Shown: positions 51,302 through 59,681, counted from the first letter of the stretch. The stretch: DNA of 59,828 nt from Kordiimonas laminariae (GCF_023008165.1 NZ_JAKQZA010000012.1:1-59828), one strand, 5' to 3'. Numbers and translations: made by a program. Notes: generated by a model from the sequence alone, not told the origin.

Positions 51302-52594
51302 GTGACGCTGAGACTTGGTAGTTATATTCCACAAGAGCCTTTTGAAGGGCTCTCAAAACAAGAAATAGCGGAAATAGACCTGCCTGAAGGTTTTCCATTT
51401 CTTCTTTGTGCATCTGATTGCCAGGTTGATCGGGTTTCATTCCATTATTTTTTGAGTAGGTATCGTGGAGTGAAGGTCTATCGCTCCAACGTAAAGCACT
51501 CTCACCCTCTGTATTTTCGAACTCATTTGTCAGTAGGAAGTTTAAGAACTGCAGCTGATAACATTAGGCTATGGCTGGGGTATCTAAGTTATATAGGTAA
51601 AGTACTAACTGAAGGTAGCGTGAGCGATTTTAAGGCCTTTGTAAACGGTTATGCAATTACTCGAAACCGCATTACAGGTCAGCTGCTGTCAAGGTCAACT
51701 GTTAGGGCTAGAATTGGACATATTAGAGACTTTATTCTCTTTACCAACTATCTGGGTGTTACTGATATCGACCCGAACGAAATCAGCCCAGATAAAATTG
51801 GAGTTTCTGGGAGAGATATAGCTCCGAGAATTAGAGTCATTACTTATGAAGAATGGAAAAAACTTCGCCACTGCCTAGGTGGGTTGCCAGAGGATAGTGC
51901 CTCTCCGCAAGAGCTGTGTCGTGATCGTTTAGTATTTGAAACTATGATCCACACAGGACTACGTGTCACAGAAGTAATCAGTCTAACGGCGCCTCAGATA
52001 TTGGCTTTGGAATGCGAGCTACCTCGAGTCGATGAGGCTAGAGAAATGGAAGCTGTTTCGCTCTACTTGACAAAAGTTAAAGGTGGACCAAGACGTGCTC
52101 GTACGGTTTTGTTCCCGGTGTGGTTGGTCAGAAATTTGTTGATTTATATTGATGATGAACGACGCCAATCTGCTGCCGCCTTTCGACAGAATAATAAGAA
52201 AGCTGCTCCAAATAACTTGTTTTTAAATCATTCCCATAGTCGGCGTAATCCAGGTGGTGCGCTTAAGCCTGGGCGACTAAAGGGTATGATTAAAGAGTAC
52301 TGTATTCAAGCCGATTTATTGCGCGAAGTTGAATACCTAAATATGGGCACTGGGGAATATAGAACCAACCTCATATCGAAGTTTTCCGCACATGATCTTC
52401 GGCATACTGCGGCGGTTTGGAGATATGTCGCTGCTGTACAGACCGGTGATAGGGCTCCTATGAAAACGGTCCAAATTTTATTGGGCCATAAGTCAGAGGC
52501 TACTACAGCCAACATTTACCTTCAGATATCTAGCCAGTTTGAAGCGACAGTTTCTGACACATCATTAAATTTTTTTAGAGGTTTATCTAGTTGA
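51302..52594 (+). CDS. Tyrosine recombinase/integrase, first of three
   Basis: A 430-residue integrase with an N-terminal SAM-like region (AADNIRLWLGYLSYIGKVL) and a complete catalytic half: Arg in HTGLRVTEVISL, Lys in LTKVKGGPRRARTV, His-x-x-Arg in HDLRHTAAVWRY, His in LLGHKSEATTA and Tyr in NIYLQIS. It should therefore cleave and rejoin DNA. The first codon is uncertain: GTG 51302 sits only 1 nt after GAGGG, too close for normal initiation, and no better in-frame ATG is visible nearby. It is the first gene of a tightly packed unit; the next starts 17 nt after its stop. Confidence 0.88.
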   Translation: MTLRLGSYIPQEPFEGLSKQEIAEIDLPEGFPFLLCASDCQVDRVSFHYFLSRYRGVKVYRSNVKHSHPLYFRTHLSVGSLRTAADNIRLWLGYLSYIGKVLTEGSVSDFKAFVNGYAITRNRITGQLLSRSTVRARIGHIRDFILFTNYLGVTDIDPNEISPDKIGVSGRDIAPRIRVITYEEWKKLRHCLGGLPEDSASPQELCRDRLVFETMIHTGLRVTEVISLTAPQILALECELPRVDEAREMEAVSLYLTKVKGGPRRARTVLFPVWLVRNLLIYIDDERRQSAAAFRQNNKKAAPNNLFLNHSHSRRNPGGALKPGRLKGMIKEYCIQADLLREVEYLNMGTGEYRTNLISKFSAHDLRHTAAVWRYVAAVQTGDRAPMKTVQILLGHKSEATTANIYLQISSQFEATVSDTSLNFFRGLSS

Positions 52595-52611
52595 TTACAT
52601 AGAAAGGTACT

Positions 52612-54447
52612 TTGGATTTGAAAGAGATTTTTGCTCAATTTAATCGAGTGGTTGATTTTAAAGAGGGAAGGAATACACGGATTATTATGGAGGCAGATGG
52701 GCCTCTGATTGAAATTTTTGACCCAAGAAAAAATCAGGAACGGTTAATAATCCATGAATTAAAAATTTGGTCAAAAATACCGGGGTTGATGGATATAGTT
52801 TTGAAGCAATTTCAGGAGCATATTACTAGCCCGACAGTAGATTCTACTATGACCCGTGTTGAATATGCGAAAAGAAGCCAGAAGTTTGCAGAATGGCTAA
52901 TAGTTGAAGAATTAGAATGTCTGGAGATTGGTGATCTCTCTGTAAGTTTGTTGAATGATTATGTGAATTTTCTCATTACTAAATATGATTCAGCAACAGC
53001 GACCCTTCTCTATCACCCTGTTAGATCTCTTTACAATTATATACTCAGTGATCGTACTTTAGACACCGTAAGAGACCCATATCTATTTGCACCGCGTAAT
53101 CCGTTTTGGCGTCATGCATCGCGAGGAGGCGCTATAGATGTAATTCCAGATCCTGTTTTTGCAGATATGCTGAAACTGGCCAAAATAGATTGTCAAAAGA
53201 TAATTAGCCGACAGAAAGCGTTTTGGAAATATTGTGAAAAAAACGAACCGATTGATGAGGCGAGAAAGCTTTCTTCTACTTTTGAAGTCGCACACCATAT
53301 TTTAGATAGATACGGCACTCGACTACCTTCAAAGAAAGAGTTTAAGTCTACGGATAAAACATTGATGTGTAGACTTAGTGGGAAGGCGGGTGTCTGTGGC
53401 TATAAAGATGTAGTATCTCTTATCCACCCCACACTATATGATTTATTACCGTTTATTGTTGTTTTGGCGGTGTATACTCAATTCAATCTAAGTGTGATGC
53501 TTGCGTTGAATCTAGATGATATTGATTTCTTTAAGGATAATTCGGGGAAAAGCGACGACCAACGCGTGTTGATTTCTGGCTATAAAGGTCGAGCGCGACG
53601 TATGCAACGTCGCTCGTTTGTAATGGATGATGAGTTCGATAACCCAGGAAATATCATTAACTTTCTGAAAAGATATACTCAAAACATCCGTCCATATCTA
53701 GATCGTAAAGTGCAAAATAGAGTGTTTGCTTTTTGGTCGTTGAAGAAAGGTCAAACGGCAGGTTCCTATCCAGCTGTTTTTGAAGATAGTCGTACTAAAG
53801 AGGCTGTGTCAGATGGCCGTTTTCCGACGGCTTATAAAACTTATTGGCGGAAGAAAGGGCAAGAGTTTTCATATAATTACTCTAGCATTCGGCCCACAGC
53901 GTTAAATTTATTTTATCGAGCTTATAACGGAGATATTGTAGCAACAGCGACGTTAGCAAATCATCAACAGCTAGAAACTTTTGTTACGAACTACCAATCA
54001 TCGTCAGCTATCGCCATCAATGATTCCAAAATGTCTCAAGCGCTCTTGCTGAGAGAGAGAATGTTGGCAACTGAAGGTAAGTTCGATCCTACCCGACAAT
54101 CAGGTGATGAGGGTGTCGATGCTGTCACGCCAGGTTTTCGGTGTTTAGACCCTTTAGAAAGTCCAATGCCTGGACAGAAAAGTAATCGATTGTGTACAGC
54201 TTATGGAAGTTGTCCTGCATGCCCTCTCGCAAGTGTTGATGTAAAGAGCGCCATTAGTTTGGCGCGATTAATTCAATTAGAACAGCAATATATAGATGCT
54301 CGTGAAAAATTAGAGGTTCTTTATTGGAGAGATAAATATCAGCCTCAATTAGATACCCTACAAACATACTGGTTGAAGATGTTTAGTGTCGATGTTTTTG
54401 ATCGAGCAAAAGCCCTAGAAGTAAGAACATTGGCGGAGATAGTTTGA
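52612..54447 (+). CDS. Recombinase-type protein with incomplete active site, second of three
   Basis: A 611-residue protein starting at TTG 52612 (AAAGG just upstream). The C-terminal half resembles a tyrosine-recombinase catalytic domain, but the first Arg is missing: the segment QFNLSVMLALNLDDI stands where GLRxxEL is expected. The HxxR motif reads SSIRPTALNLFYR, so its His is lost and its Arg kept. A later LANHQQLETFVTNYQSS keeps a His and a Tyr. Near the end CTAYGSCPACPLAS offers three cysteines that may bind zinc. It probably acts as a helper subunit, as TnpB does beside TnpA in Tn554-type elements. Its stop overlaps the next start. Confidence 0.75.
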   Translation: MDLKEIFAQFNRVVDFKEGRNTRIIMEADGPLIEIFDPRKNQERLIIHELKIWSKIPGLMDIVLKQFQEHITSPTVDSTMTRVEYAKRSQKFAEWLIVEELECLEIGDLSVSLLNDYVNFLITKYDSATATLLYHPVRSLYNYILSDRTLDTVRDPYLFAPRNPFWRHASRGGAIDVIPDPVFADMLKLAKIDCQKIISRQKAFWKYCEKNEPIDEARKLSSTFEVAHHILDRYGTRLPSKKEFKSTDKTLMCRLSGKAGVCGYKDVVSLIHPTLYDLLPFIVVLAVYTQFNLSVMLALNLDDIDFFKDNSGKSDDQRVLISGYKGRARRMQRRSFVMDDEFDNPGNIINFLKRYTQNIRPYLDRKVQNRVFAFWSLKKGQTAGSYPAVFEDSRTKEAVSDGRFPTAYKTYWRKKGQEFSYNYSSIRPTALNLFYRAYNGDIVATATLANHQQLETFVTNYQSSSAIAINDSKMSQALLLRERMLATEGKFDPTRQSGDEGVDAVTPGFRCLDPLESPMPGQKSNRLCTAYGSCPACPLASVDVKSAISLARLIQLEQQYIDAREKLEVLYWRDKYQPQLDTLQTYWLKMFSVDVFDRAKALEVRTLAEIV

Positions 54448-56864
54448 TGCAAAAAAAAGCTGTAGAGCGAGTATTATCAAACCAAATAGAAGCAAGTGTT
54501 ACGCAGCGCAAACAAGACAGACAGGCGGATGAGCATAGAAAGTATCGCGAGCGAAGACATGAGTTAATTGAGAAAAAGAAAAAATTAGAGTTGGGTATTG
54601 AATATGCGAGGGCGCAAGGTGCCGCAGTTTCTGAAGTAATGGAACTGCAGAAAGAGTTTGTTGAAGTTACTCGTTTACTGAATACAAAGTACAAGACAAT
54701 AGCTGCACAAGCGAAAAAGCGCACTGTTACAAAGTTTGATAATTTAGTACAGCAAGAGTTCGATGGGCCATTGCTTACTCTAGAGGACCTAAAATATCCG
54801 GAAAAACTAAAAGAAGGTTATGTAACTAAATATAGCCGATGGGAACATGCATCGTGGTATTTTGAAGATCCAACAACTCAAAAGGATAGCTTTAGGAGAG
54901 TCGTCAACTTCGACTGTAGAGTGGGTGACCAGCATTTAACAGACAAGCAATTTAGTAAGCTTGTTGAGGCATTTAAAGTTGCTATGTTTGTTCGAATCCA
55001 TGGCGGGTTAAGTAAAAAATTTAAACCTGAAACTTTAGCAGAACGCGCTGGTGGATATAGACTTTTCGCTCAGTGGCTCTTGGAATGGACTGAAATAAAA
55101 GATCTGTCGGAAGTTACAAGAGAAGTTGCGGATCAATACCTAGATTATATCATTCAAAGTAAAGTTAATCTTAGCGATGGTTCAGACCTTTCGGTCCATA
55201 TGATCCAATACAGGGTGCAAGCTATATTTGATATGTTTGAAACGAAGACGTTTTTGGACATGAGTAATGTACCAAGTTTACCAGAAAACCCTTACCCAGG
55301 GGAAACACCTCATAATATCGGAAGGCGTCTAGCCTATAAGGCAATTGGTTTAATACAGCCTTTGCCCAAAAAAGATTTTATAAACATCATGAATACAGCT
55401 CTATGGTATTTAGATGGACCAGCCAAAGATATTTTGCGGATGGTAAGGAAGGTTAAAGAAGGCCTTAGAAAACCAAGAAGAGTGCCTCTTGGTAAAAAAA
55501 AAGAAAATGCGCTTAGAGAAGCATTGCTGGCAGACTTTGAATTTACAGCCCTAGCAGCAAATGGAATAGATGTATGGCGAAATCACCTTGACGATGATGA
55601 GCTTTATGTCGGTGTAAAGACCGCAAGATCTGCGATAATGTCAGCAACAGAGGTAGCTGATAATCTAGTTTATAGCGTTTATGCGTGCACCAGTATTATT
55701 TTACAAGGTTTGACTGGTTGCAGAGCAAGTGAAATTGCGGGTTTTAAAGCAAATGGACGAAATGCCGATACATTGCTACCAAACTGCATCCGACTTGCAT
55801 TCGATCAATCCGGTAAAATAGAACAGTTTTATTTAAGAGGAGATCTTTTTAAGACAACTAGCAGAAAAGAATCTGTTGAGTGGTTAATAGGAGCTCGTCC
55901 GGTTGGGGCTAAAGATCTACCTCCAGCTGTTAGGGCTGTGAAACTGGCATATGATTTATCATGCCTATTGAAAACACAGCCAAGTGAGTGGGATAACTCA
56001 GTAGAGCCTAGTGGGGAAAGTTCCCTTTCCATAGAAACCCCATTATTTTGCCAGCGGAAAAATAGTGCAAGATCTATCTTTATGATAGAGAGTTTTGATC
56101 ATTGGAAGCCTCTTGGCATTAACTCATTGTTAAAGGCTTTTTGTGGGCAGTATGTGGATGCACGTTATCTGCAAGGAGATAGAATTCTTCGTACCCACGC
56201 ATGGAGAAAAACATTTGCGCAGTTTATCTATGCACTAGACCCAATGCTTGCTCCGGCGCTTAGTCAGCATTTTAAGCATCTAAAAATAGCTATGACTATG
56301 GAAGCCTATATTACAAATGATCCTGTAATATTGGACTTTATGAAAAGTGAAAGAGCTAGAAATAGTGCTCGGGTCTTATATGAAATAAGTACTGGCAAGA
56401 AACCAGCTGCAGGTCGAATGGCTTCAAGAATAGAAGAACTTCGGACATTTGTGGAGAGTGTTTCAGAAGAAAAGCCTGAAGATGAAATTGTTCAGGAACT
56501 GGCAACTGTGCTTGAGAAAGAACATCTAAGTTTTTGGTTTCTTGAATGGGGAAGTTGTGGAATAGCTTTTAATCCTCTTCAGGCAAACTGCCATGCGGAA
56601 TCCAATACAATTAAGTGGTCAAACATTAGTCCGAATTTCAAGTTTAGAGATTTGGATGTTTGTATGAGTTGTAAAAGACTGTTGATTATGCCGGAGCATA
56701 AAAGGTTCTGGCAAGACAGGCTGGATCTTCTTCAGAAAAATAAATCCTTCGTTGATGAGAATATCCCCTCTATCCAAAGCAATTTAATCGAAAAACGACT
56801 TCGACAAGCTCAGGGAATTGTGAAGCAATTAAACAAAGCGGAGATAGCCAATGGCGCGAAATAA
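54447..56864 (+). CDS. Large tyrosine recombinase, third of three
   Basis: An 805-residue protein whose ATG overlaps the previous stop (TGATG). The first 100 residues are a charged helical, probably coiled-coil, region. The catalytic part has Arg in GLTGCRASEIAGF, a Lys-bearing hairpin LRGDLFKTTSRKES, His-x-x-Arg in RTHAWRKTFAQF, His in LSQHFKHLK and Tyr in MTMEAYI, so the full set appears present. The C-terminus has a Cys/His cluster, CGIAFNPLQANCHAE and CMSCKRLL, likely a zinc-binding site. It is unusually large for an integrase. It ends inside the start of the next gene (14-nt overlap). Confidence 0.82.
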   Translation: MQKKAVERVLSNQIEASVTQRKQDRQADEHRKYRERRHELIEKKKKLELGIEYARAQGAAVSEVMELQKEFVEVTRLLNTKYKTIAAQAKKRTVTKFDNLVQQEFDGPLLTLEDLKYPEKLKEGYVTKYSRWEHASWYFEDPTTQKDSFRRVVNFDCRVGDQHLTDKQFSKLVEAFKVAMFVRIHGGLSKKFKPETLAERAGGYRLFAQWLLEWTEIKDLSEVTREVADQYLDYIIQSKVNLSDGSDLSVHMIQYRVQAIFDMFETKTFLDMSNVPSLPENPYPGETPHNIGRRLAYKAIGLIQPLPKKDFINIMNTALWYLDGPAKDILRMVRKVKEGLRKPRRVPLGKKKENALREALLADFEFTALAANGIDVWRNHLDDDELYVGVKTARSAIMSATEVADNLVYSVYACTSIILQGLTGCRASEIAGFKANGRNADTLLPNCIRLAFDQSGKIEQFYLRGDLFKTTSRKESVEWLIGARPVGAKDLPPAVRAVKLAYDLSCLLKTQPSEWDNSVEPSGESSLSIETPLFCQRKNSARSIFMIESFDHWKPLGINSLLKAFCGQYVDARYLQGDRILRTHAWRKTFAQFIYALDPMLAPALSQHFKHLKIAMTMEAYITNDPVILDFMKSERARNSARVLYEISTGKKPAAGRMASRIEELRTFVESVSEEKPEDEIVQELATVLEKEHLSFWFLEWGSCGIAFNPLQANCHAESNTIKWSNISPNFKFRDLDVCMSCKRLLIMPEHKRFWQDRLDLLQKNKSFVDENIPSIQSNLIEKRLRQAQGIVKQLNKAEIANGAK

Positions 56865-57318
56865 GAAACGTGGTCCGAGGGGGAGTGCCGAAGCGGATTA
56901 TTGGGCAGCTTTGGAGCGGTTAAAGTCTGAAGCACCGTCGCATCCGAAATTACAGAAATTACAAAAAGAAGGAAGGTTGGAGATTAATGCCTCTGCTGTC
57001 GCAGTTGAAGCCAATAGATCTCGCACGCCAATTTCCAGTGAAAATGGTAGATTTCCTGAAATTCGAAAAGCAATAATTGAGGCACAAGCTCCCAAGGAGG
57101 AAGGACCGAGAAGCCCAACGGCTTTTGTAAAGTATCAAAGGAAGAAGAATACCGAGTTGAGGGAGCAAAATAGAAACCTGGAGAGTCAACTTGCCCTAAT
57201 GGTTGCTAAAAATATTCAACTAGAGGAGCGTTTAGAGGATGCAAACAGAGAAGTTGCGCAGATCAAAAAAATAAAGAAATCAAAGCCATATGAGGTTTTG
57301 AATTTCATGGATCAATGA
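56851..57318 (+). CDS. Small coiled-coil accessory protein (TnpC-like)
   Basis: A 155-residue basic protein. The N-terminus is Lys/Arg/Gly-rich (ARNKKRGPRGSAEADY). The C-terminal 50 residues form a heptad-like coiled coil (KKNTELREQNRNLESQLALM, then IQLEERLEDANREVAQIKK). Size, charge and position after the recombinases recall TnpC of Tn554, a small DNA-binding helper of the recombination complex. I do not see an HTH. It overlaps the previous gene by 14 nt, so it is translated with the recombinases and likely works with them. Confidence 0.72.
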   Translation: MARNKKRGPRGSAEADYWAALERLKSEAPSHPKLQKLQKEGRLEINASAVAVEANRSRTPISSENGRFPEIRKAIIEAQAPKEEGPRSPTAFVKYQRKKNTELREQNRNLESQLALMVAKNIQLEERLEDANREVAQIKKIKKSKPYEVLNFMDQ

Positions 57319-57366
57319 AAATAGTATCAAAGCTTGGACGAAGTTTGCTGGGGATCATATGTCACC

Positions 57367-57708
57367 TTACATTTCTTCCACGTGGTCTACCCTGTGTACG
57401 TTGAGGATGTGGACAGCAGTATGCCACAGTAAACGGCAGGATTGATCTTGCCCGGCTAAGCTGTAACGACCGCCATGGATAATGAGATAACTAATCAATT
57501 CTTTATCGTTGGGTTGTTTTTCTTTTACCCTTAAGCGCTTAAGAATTAGTTCCATTAAGCTCGGCGTCTTGCTTAAGTGCATCTCTATCATTGGTATAAG
57601 TTCAGACAATGATAGGAGCTTTTCTCCATCAAGCAAGTAGCTCCGATCGAGTGTTCGGATCATAGTACCATCTGGCTTAGTGATAATTCTATCCGGAACT
57701 AGAGTCAT
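57367..57708 (-). CDS. Uncharacterised 113-residue protein, second of a minus-strand pair
   Basis: A soluble 113-residue protein with a mixed composition: N-terminal strand-like IITKPDGTMIRTLDRSYLL, then helices LSLSELIPMIEMHLS and LMELILKRLRVKEK, and a His/Val-rich end LLWHTAVHILNVHRVDHVEE. I recognise no family. Its first 20 nt overlap the end of the upstream gene in another frame, so both are co-translated. Its stop lies 49 nt from the convergent coiled-coil gene. Confidence 0.6.
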   Translation of the reverse strand: MTLVPDRIITKPDGTMIRTLDRSYLLDGEKLLSLSELIPMIEMHLSKTPSLMELILKRLRVKEKQPNDKELISYLIIHGGRYSLAGQDQSCRLLWHTAVHILNVHRVDHVEEM

Positions 57709-58084
57709 AGCTTGTTGATCTGATGTTATAGTAATCTCGATAGCGATTTAGGGGGCGGCTCGTTAAGTCTCGCCATCTAGGATAAGTAGCAAGCCCCTCG
57801 TGATCATATTGCTGGCCGATCAAGCGCATTGCTTCAATCAATACCTCTTTGCTGACCATTTTGTGAGTTGAGCAAAAATTATCAAACTCATCTTTGAATG
57901 TTTTAGGTAGTGCTGAGAAATTGATAGCTGTTTTTACTGAATGGCGGTGTTTTGTATATTCTGAATGGTTTTGGTCAATAACTCTATACATATCCAAGTT
58001 TTTTTCTGCAGTGTTGCAAGGTAAAACTTGTTCCAAGATCAATTGACCATCTTCGCTCCAATTTAAGTCTAGAGTTATCTGCAT
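57689..58084 (-). CDS. Uncharacterised 131-residue protein, first of a minus-strand pair
   Basis: A soluble 131-residue protein. It begins MQITLDLNWSEDGQLILEQV and continues with a helical core (FKDEFDNFCSTHKMVSKEVL, then IEAMRLIGQQYD), ending in an Arg/Tyr/Ser-rich tail RPLNRYRDYYNIRSTSYDSS. I recognise no family. AAGGACC precedes its ATG, and the perfect 13-bp inverted repeat at 58101-58131 lies 17 nt upstream, so it is probably repressed from there. Two small overlapping genes behind an operator and next to an XRE protein recall toxin-antitoxin modules, but neither protein shows a known toxin motif. Confidence 0.6.
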   Translation of the reverse strand: MQITLDLNWSEDGQLILEQVLPCNTAEKNLDMYRVIDQNHSEYTKHRHSVKTAINFSALPKTFKDEFDNFCSTHKMVSKEVLIEAMRLIGQQYDHEGLATYPRWRDLTSRPLNRYRDYYNIRSTSYDSSSG

Positions 58085-58100
58085 TTAGAGGTCCTTTTTT

Positions 58101-58131
58101 CACGTATATCTCCTTTTTGGAGATATACGTG
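58101..58131. promoter_or_regulatory. Perfect 13-bp inverted repeat between divergent cargo genes
   Basis: CACGTATATCTCC and GGAGATATACGTG are exact reverse complements around TTTTT. The site lies 17 nt before the minus-strand pair and 75 nt before the XRE gene. A T-run lies before its plus-strand left arm and none after it in either direction, so it is not a terminator for the genes here. It is best read as an operator, probably for the adjacent XRE protein. Confidence 0.7.
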
Positions 58132-58205
58132 AATATCACACATTGAAACAAGATGGTTTTTGAAATTTTTTATAAAAAGGAAAAATCAAATGTAGATTAG
58201 CTTTT

Positions 58206-58463
58206 ATGCCTAAGCATTCTCATGTTCGCGATGCCGTAGCTTTAATGCTTTTGGCAGAACGTAAACGTAGAAAGATTACTCAAAAAGAGTTAGCCAATAG
58301 GCTTGGCTGGGATGCCAATAGCTTGTGGAAGCTTGAACGTTTTGAAAGAGGTGTTCAGGTGACAGAGTTATATGAATTTGCCATTGCGCTTGGTATTGAG
58401 CCGTCAAAACTGTTTGCTGATGCGGTGGCGACTATTGAAGCTGAGATTTCGAAAAGCAAATAA
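58206..58463 (+). CDS. XRE family helix-turn-helix regulator
   Basis: An 85-residue protein with a Cro/CI-type HTH: LAERKRRKITQKELANRLGW, then DANSLWKLERFERGVQVTEL and FAIALGIEPSKLF. It has nothing beyond the DNA-binding domain, like small element repressors or antitoxins. No Shine-Dalgarno is visible before the ATG. It is divergent from the two-gene pair across the 13-bp inverted repeat, its likely target. Confidence 0.85.
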   Translation: MPKHSHVRDAVALMLLAERKRRKITQKELANRLGWDANSLWKLERFERGVQVTELYEFAIALGIEPSKLFADAVATIEAEISKSK

Positions 58464-58698
58464 TTTGGAGCTTTCTCAATACTCTAGATTTAATAGAAAT
58501 CCTCTATCCCTCCCCCCTCCCCAAAAGTAAAATCTCTGCATAATGTTATGAAGTTGAGAAGTAATGTTTATTATAAAGGAAGGTTAAATACTTTAGAATT
58601 TTAAATAAATGCAGGGTGTTCTTTTATTAATTGTTACCAATTTTATTGGACGTTAATTGGCATTAGTGTCGAATTTTTATGAATTTAGGTAATAAAAA
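58464..58698. other. AT-rich gap with a pyrimidine tract
   Basis: I see no gene in these 235 nt. The plus strand has CCCTCCCCCCTCCCC (about 58508-58522), the complement of which is a G-rich run that could form a weak two-layer quadruplex. The rest is very AT-rich, with possible promoter elements for the 58699 gene but no clear -35/-10 pair. Confidence 0.4.
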
Positions 58699-59226
58699 AT
58701 GAAACTTAAGCCACTGGAAGAGAGAGTAGAAGAAAAACTGAAGCAAGTCATAGAGGATAAGAAAAGGTCAGGGCGAAAGAAGTTAACAGAATTTGATATA
58801 GCTCAAATTAAGAGGAATTTGAGAGAGGGTGAAAAAGAAATAGATCACTGGATTAATTGTGAGGCAGCATTTATGGCGGCATGGAGACAAGGTGTGTCTT
58901 ATTTGAGTGGTAAAGGGTTTTTCCACAACGAACATATGTTTGCGGAAGCCCGTATAAGAAATACTATTCGCCCAAACCTTTCGACTTTTGCTGAGATATC
59001 AAATGAAGCGTCATCCGGAGAAGTAAAGTTCGCTTATATGATGGCGAGTTTTTATAATCAGAGGGTTATATCAATGTTTGCCGAAGAGCATGGTGTTGAT
59101 ATTTCTTTTACGGGCATCAGTGGTTTGGGCTTGCAGTTCCGAAATGTAATTAAAGATTTGCTTATCAATTATAACGGTTGGTCACTAGCCGAAGAAGATT
59201 ATAGGTATGTTCGTTCGTTGTTCTAG
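58699..59226 (+). CDS. Uncharacterised 175-residue protein at the element's right edge
   Basis: A soluble protein of 175 residues with a Lys/Glu-rich helical N-terminus (LEERVEEKLKQVIEDKKRSG), a middle rich in aromatic residues (AFMAAWRQGVSYLSGKGFFH, then FAEARIRNTIRPN) and a C-terminus with GISGLGLQFRNVIKDLL. I recognise no domain. It may be element cargo. Its stop overlaps the end of the truncated kinase by 4 nt, so it sits exactly at the junction. No Shine-Dalgarno is strong (GGTAATAAAAA precedes the ATG). Confidence 0.6.
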   Translation: MKLKPLEERVEEKLKQVIEDKKRSGRKKLTEFDIAQIKRNLREGEKEIDHWINCEAAFMAAWRQGVSYLSGKGFFHNEHMFAEARIRNTIRPNLSTFAEISNEASSGEVKFAYMMASFYNQRVISMFAEEHGVDISFTGISGLGLQFRNVIKDLLINYNGWSLAEEDYRYVRSLF

Positions 59227-59681
59227 TTCTTTTTCTTTATACAACTGATTGTTAGTGCGAGCGGGACGTACAAATCAATAACATCATCAAGGAAGTTGGA
59301 AAAGTTTGTGGTTTGCAGAGCTATTTTTGCGGTGCCTGCTTCCAGGTGGCTGATACGGAGCAGCGCGTCAAAGGATGTGATAATCTGATCAACCTGTCCT
59401 ATCGCTGAGTTTCGAATATGATTTTCCGCAGGTAGTTGGTCCAACTGGACTTTAAGCCGAGTGAGAGGTGTGCGTAAATCATGAGCAATGTTGTTGGACA
59501 TATGGCGCATATCTTCAACATGCGCCTGAATTTTTGAAAGCATCATGTTGAGGTTGCTTGTAAGCCGATCAAACTCAGGTTTGCCATTTGATTGAGGGAT
59601 ATGCTCTGCCAAGTCCTGACGCGCTATAATGCTGCTTGCGGTTTGGTTTATGGTTTTCATTTTCCAATGGATGCGCCCCAC
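59223..59681 (-). pseudogene. Truncated sensor histidine kinase (HAMP and HisKA, no ATPase domain)
   Basis: The open frame gives a HAMP-like stretch (KTINQTASSIIARQDLAE) and the dimerisation/phospho-acceptor domain with the His box SNNIAHDLRTPLTRLK, then an ALLRISHLEAG helix. It should continue into a HATPase_c domain, but at about 59250 the family-like text (DDVIDLYVPLA) gives way to LTISCIKKKN and a stop. The N-terminal side is also broken: the HAMP start has no preceding membrane helix in frame. So this is a remnant, cut at its 3' end where the recombinase segment begins. It cannot bind ATP for autophosphorylation as it stands. Confidence 0.75.

Larger units (their letters stand above)
51302..59226 (+). 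mobile_element. Probable integrative element with three tandem tyrosine recombinases
   Basis: An AT-richer segment between nrdB and a truncated kinase. It contains three consecutive large tyrosine-recombinase-type genes and a small coiled-coil gene on the plus strand, then two minus-strand unknowns, an XRE regulator and another unknown. The recombinase block resembles Tn554-type tnpA-tnpB-tnpC operons but with an extra 805-residue recombinase. I could not find flanking direct or inverted repeats, so the ends given are those of the first and last element genes, not proven boundaries. The right end coincides with the break in the histidine kinase. Confidence 0.55.

Noticed and set aside
57367-58084. 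Named toxin-antitoxin pair
   Set aside because: The layout fits, but neither protein shows a recognisable toxin or antitoxin motif, so I kept them as unknowns.
51118-59260. Direct repeats as attachment sites flanking the recombinase element
   Set aside because: Comparing the text around 51110-51180 with 59225-59260 gave only short matches such as GCGGG, no more than expected by chance.
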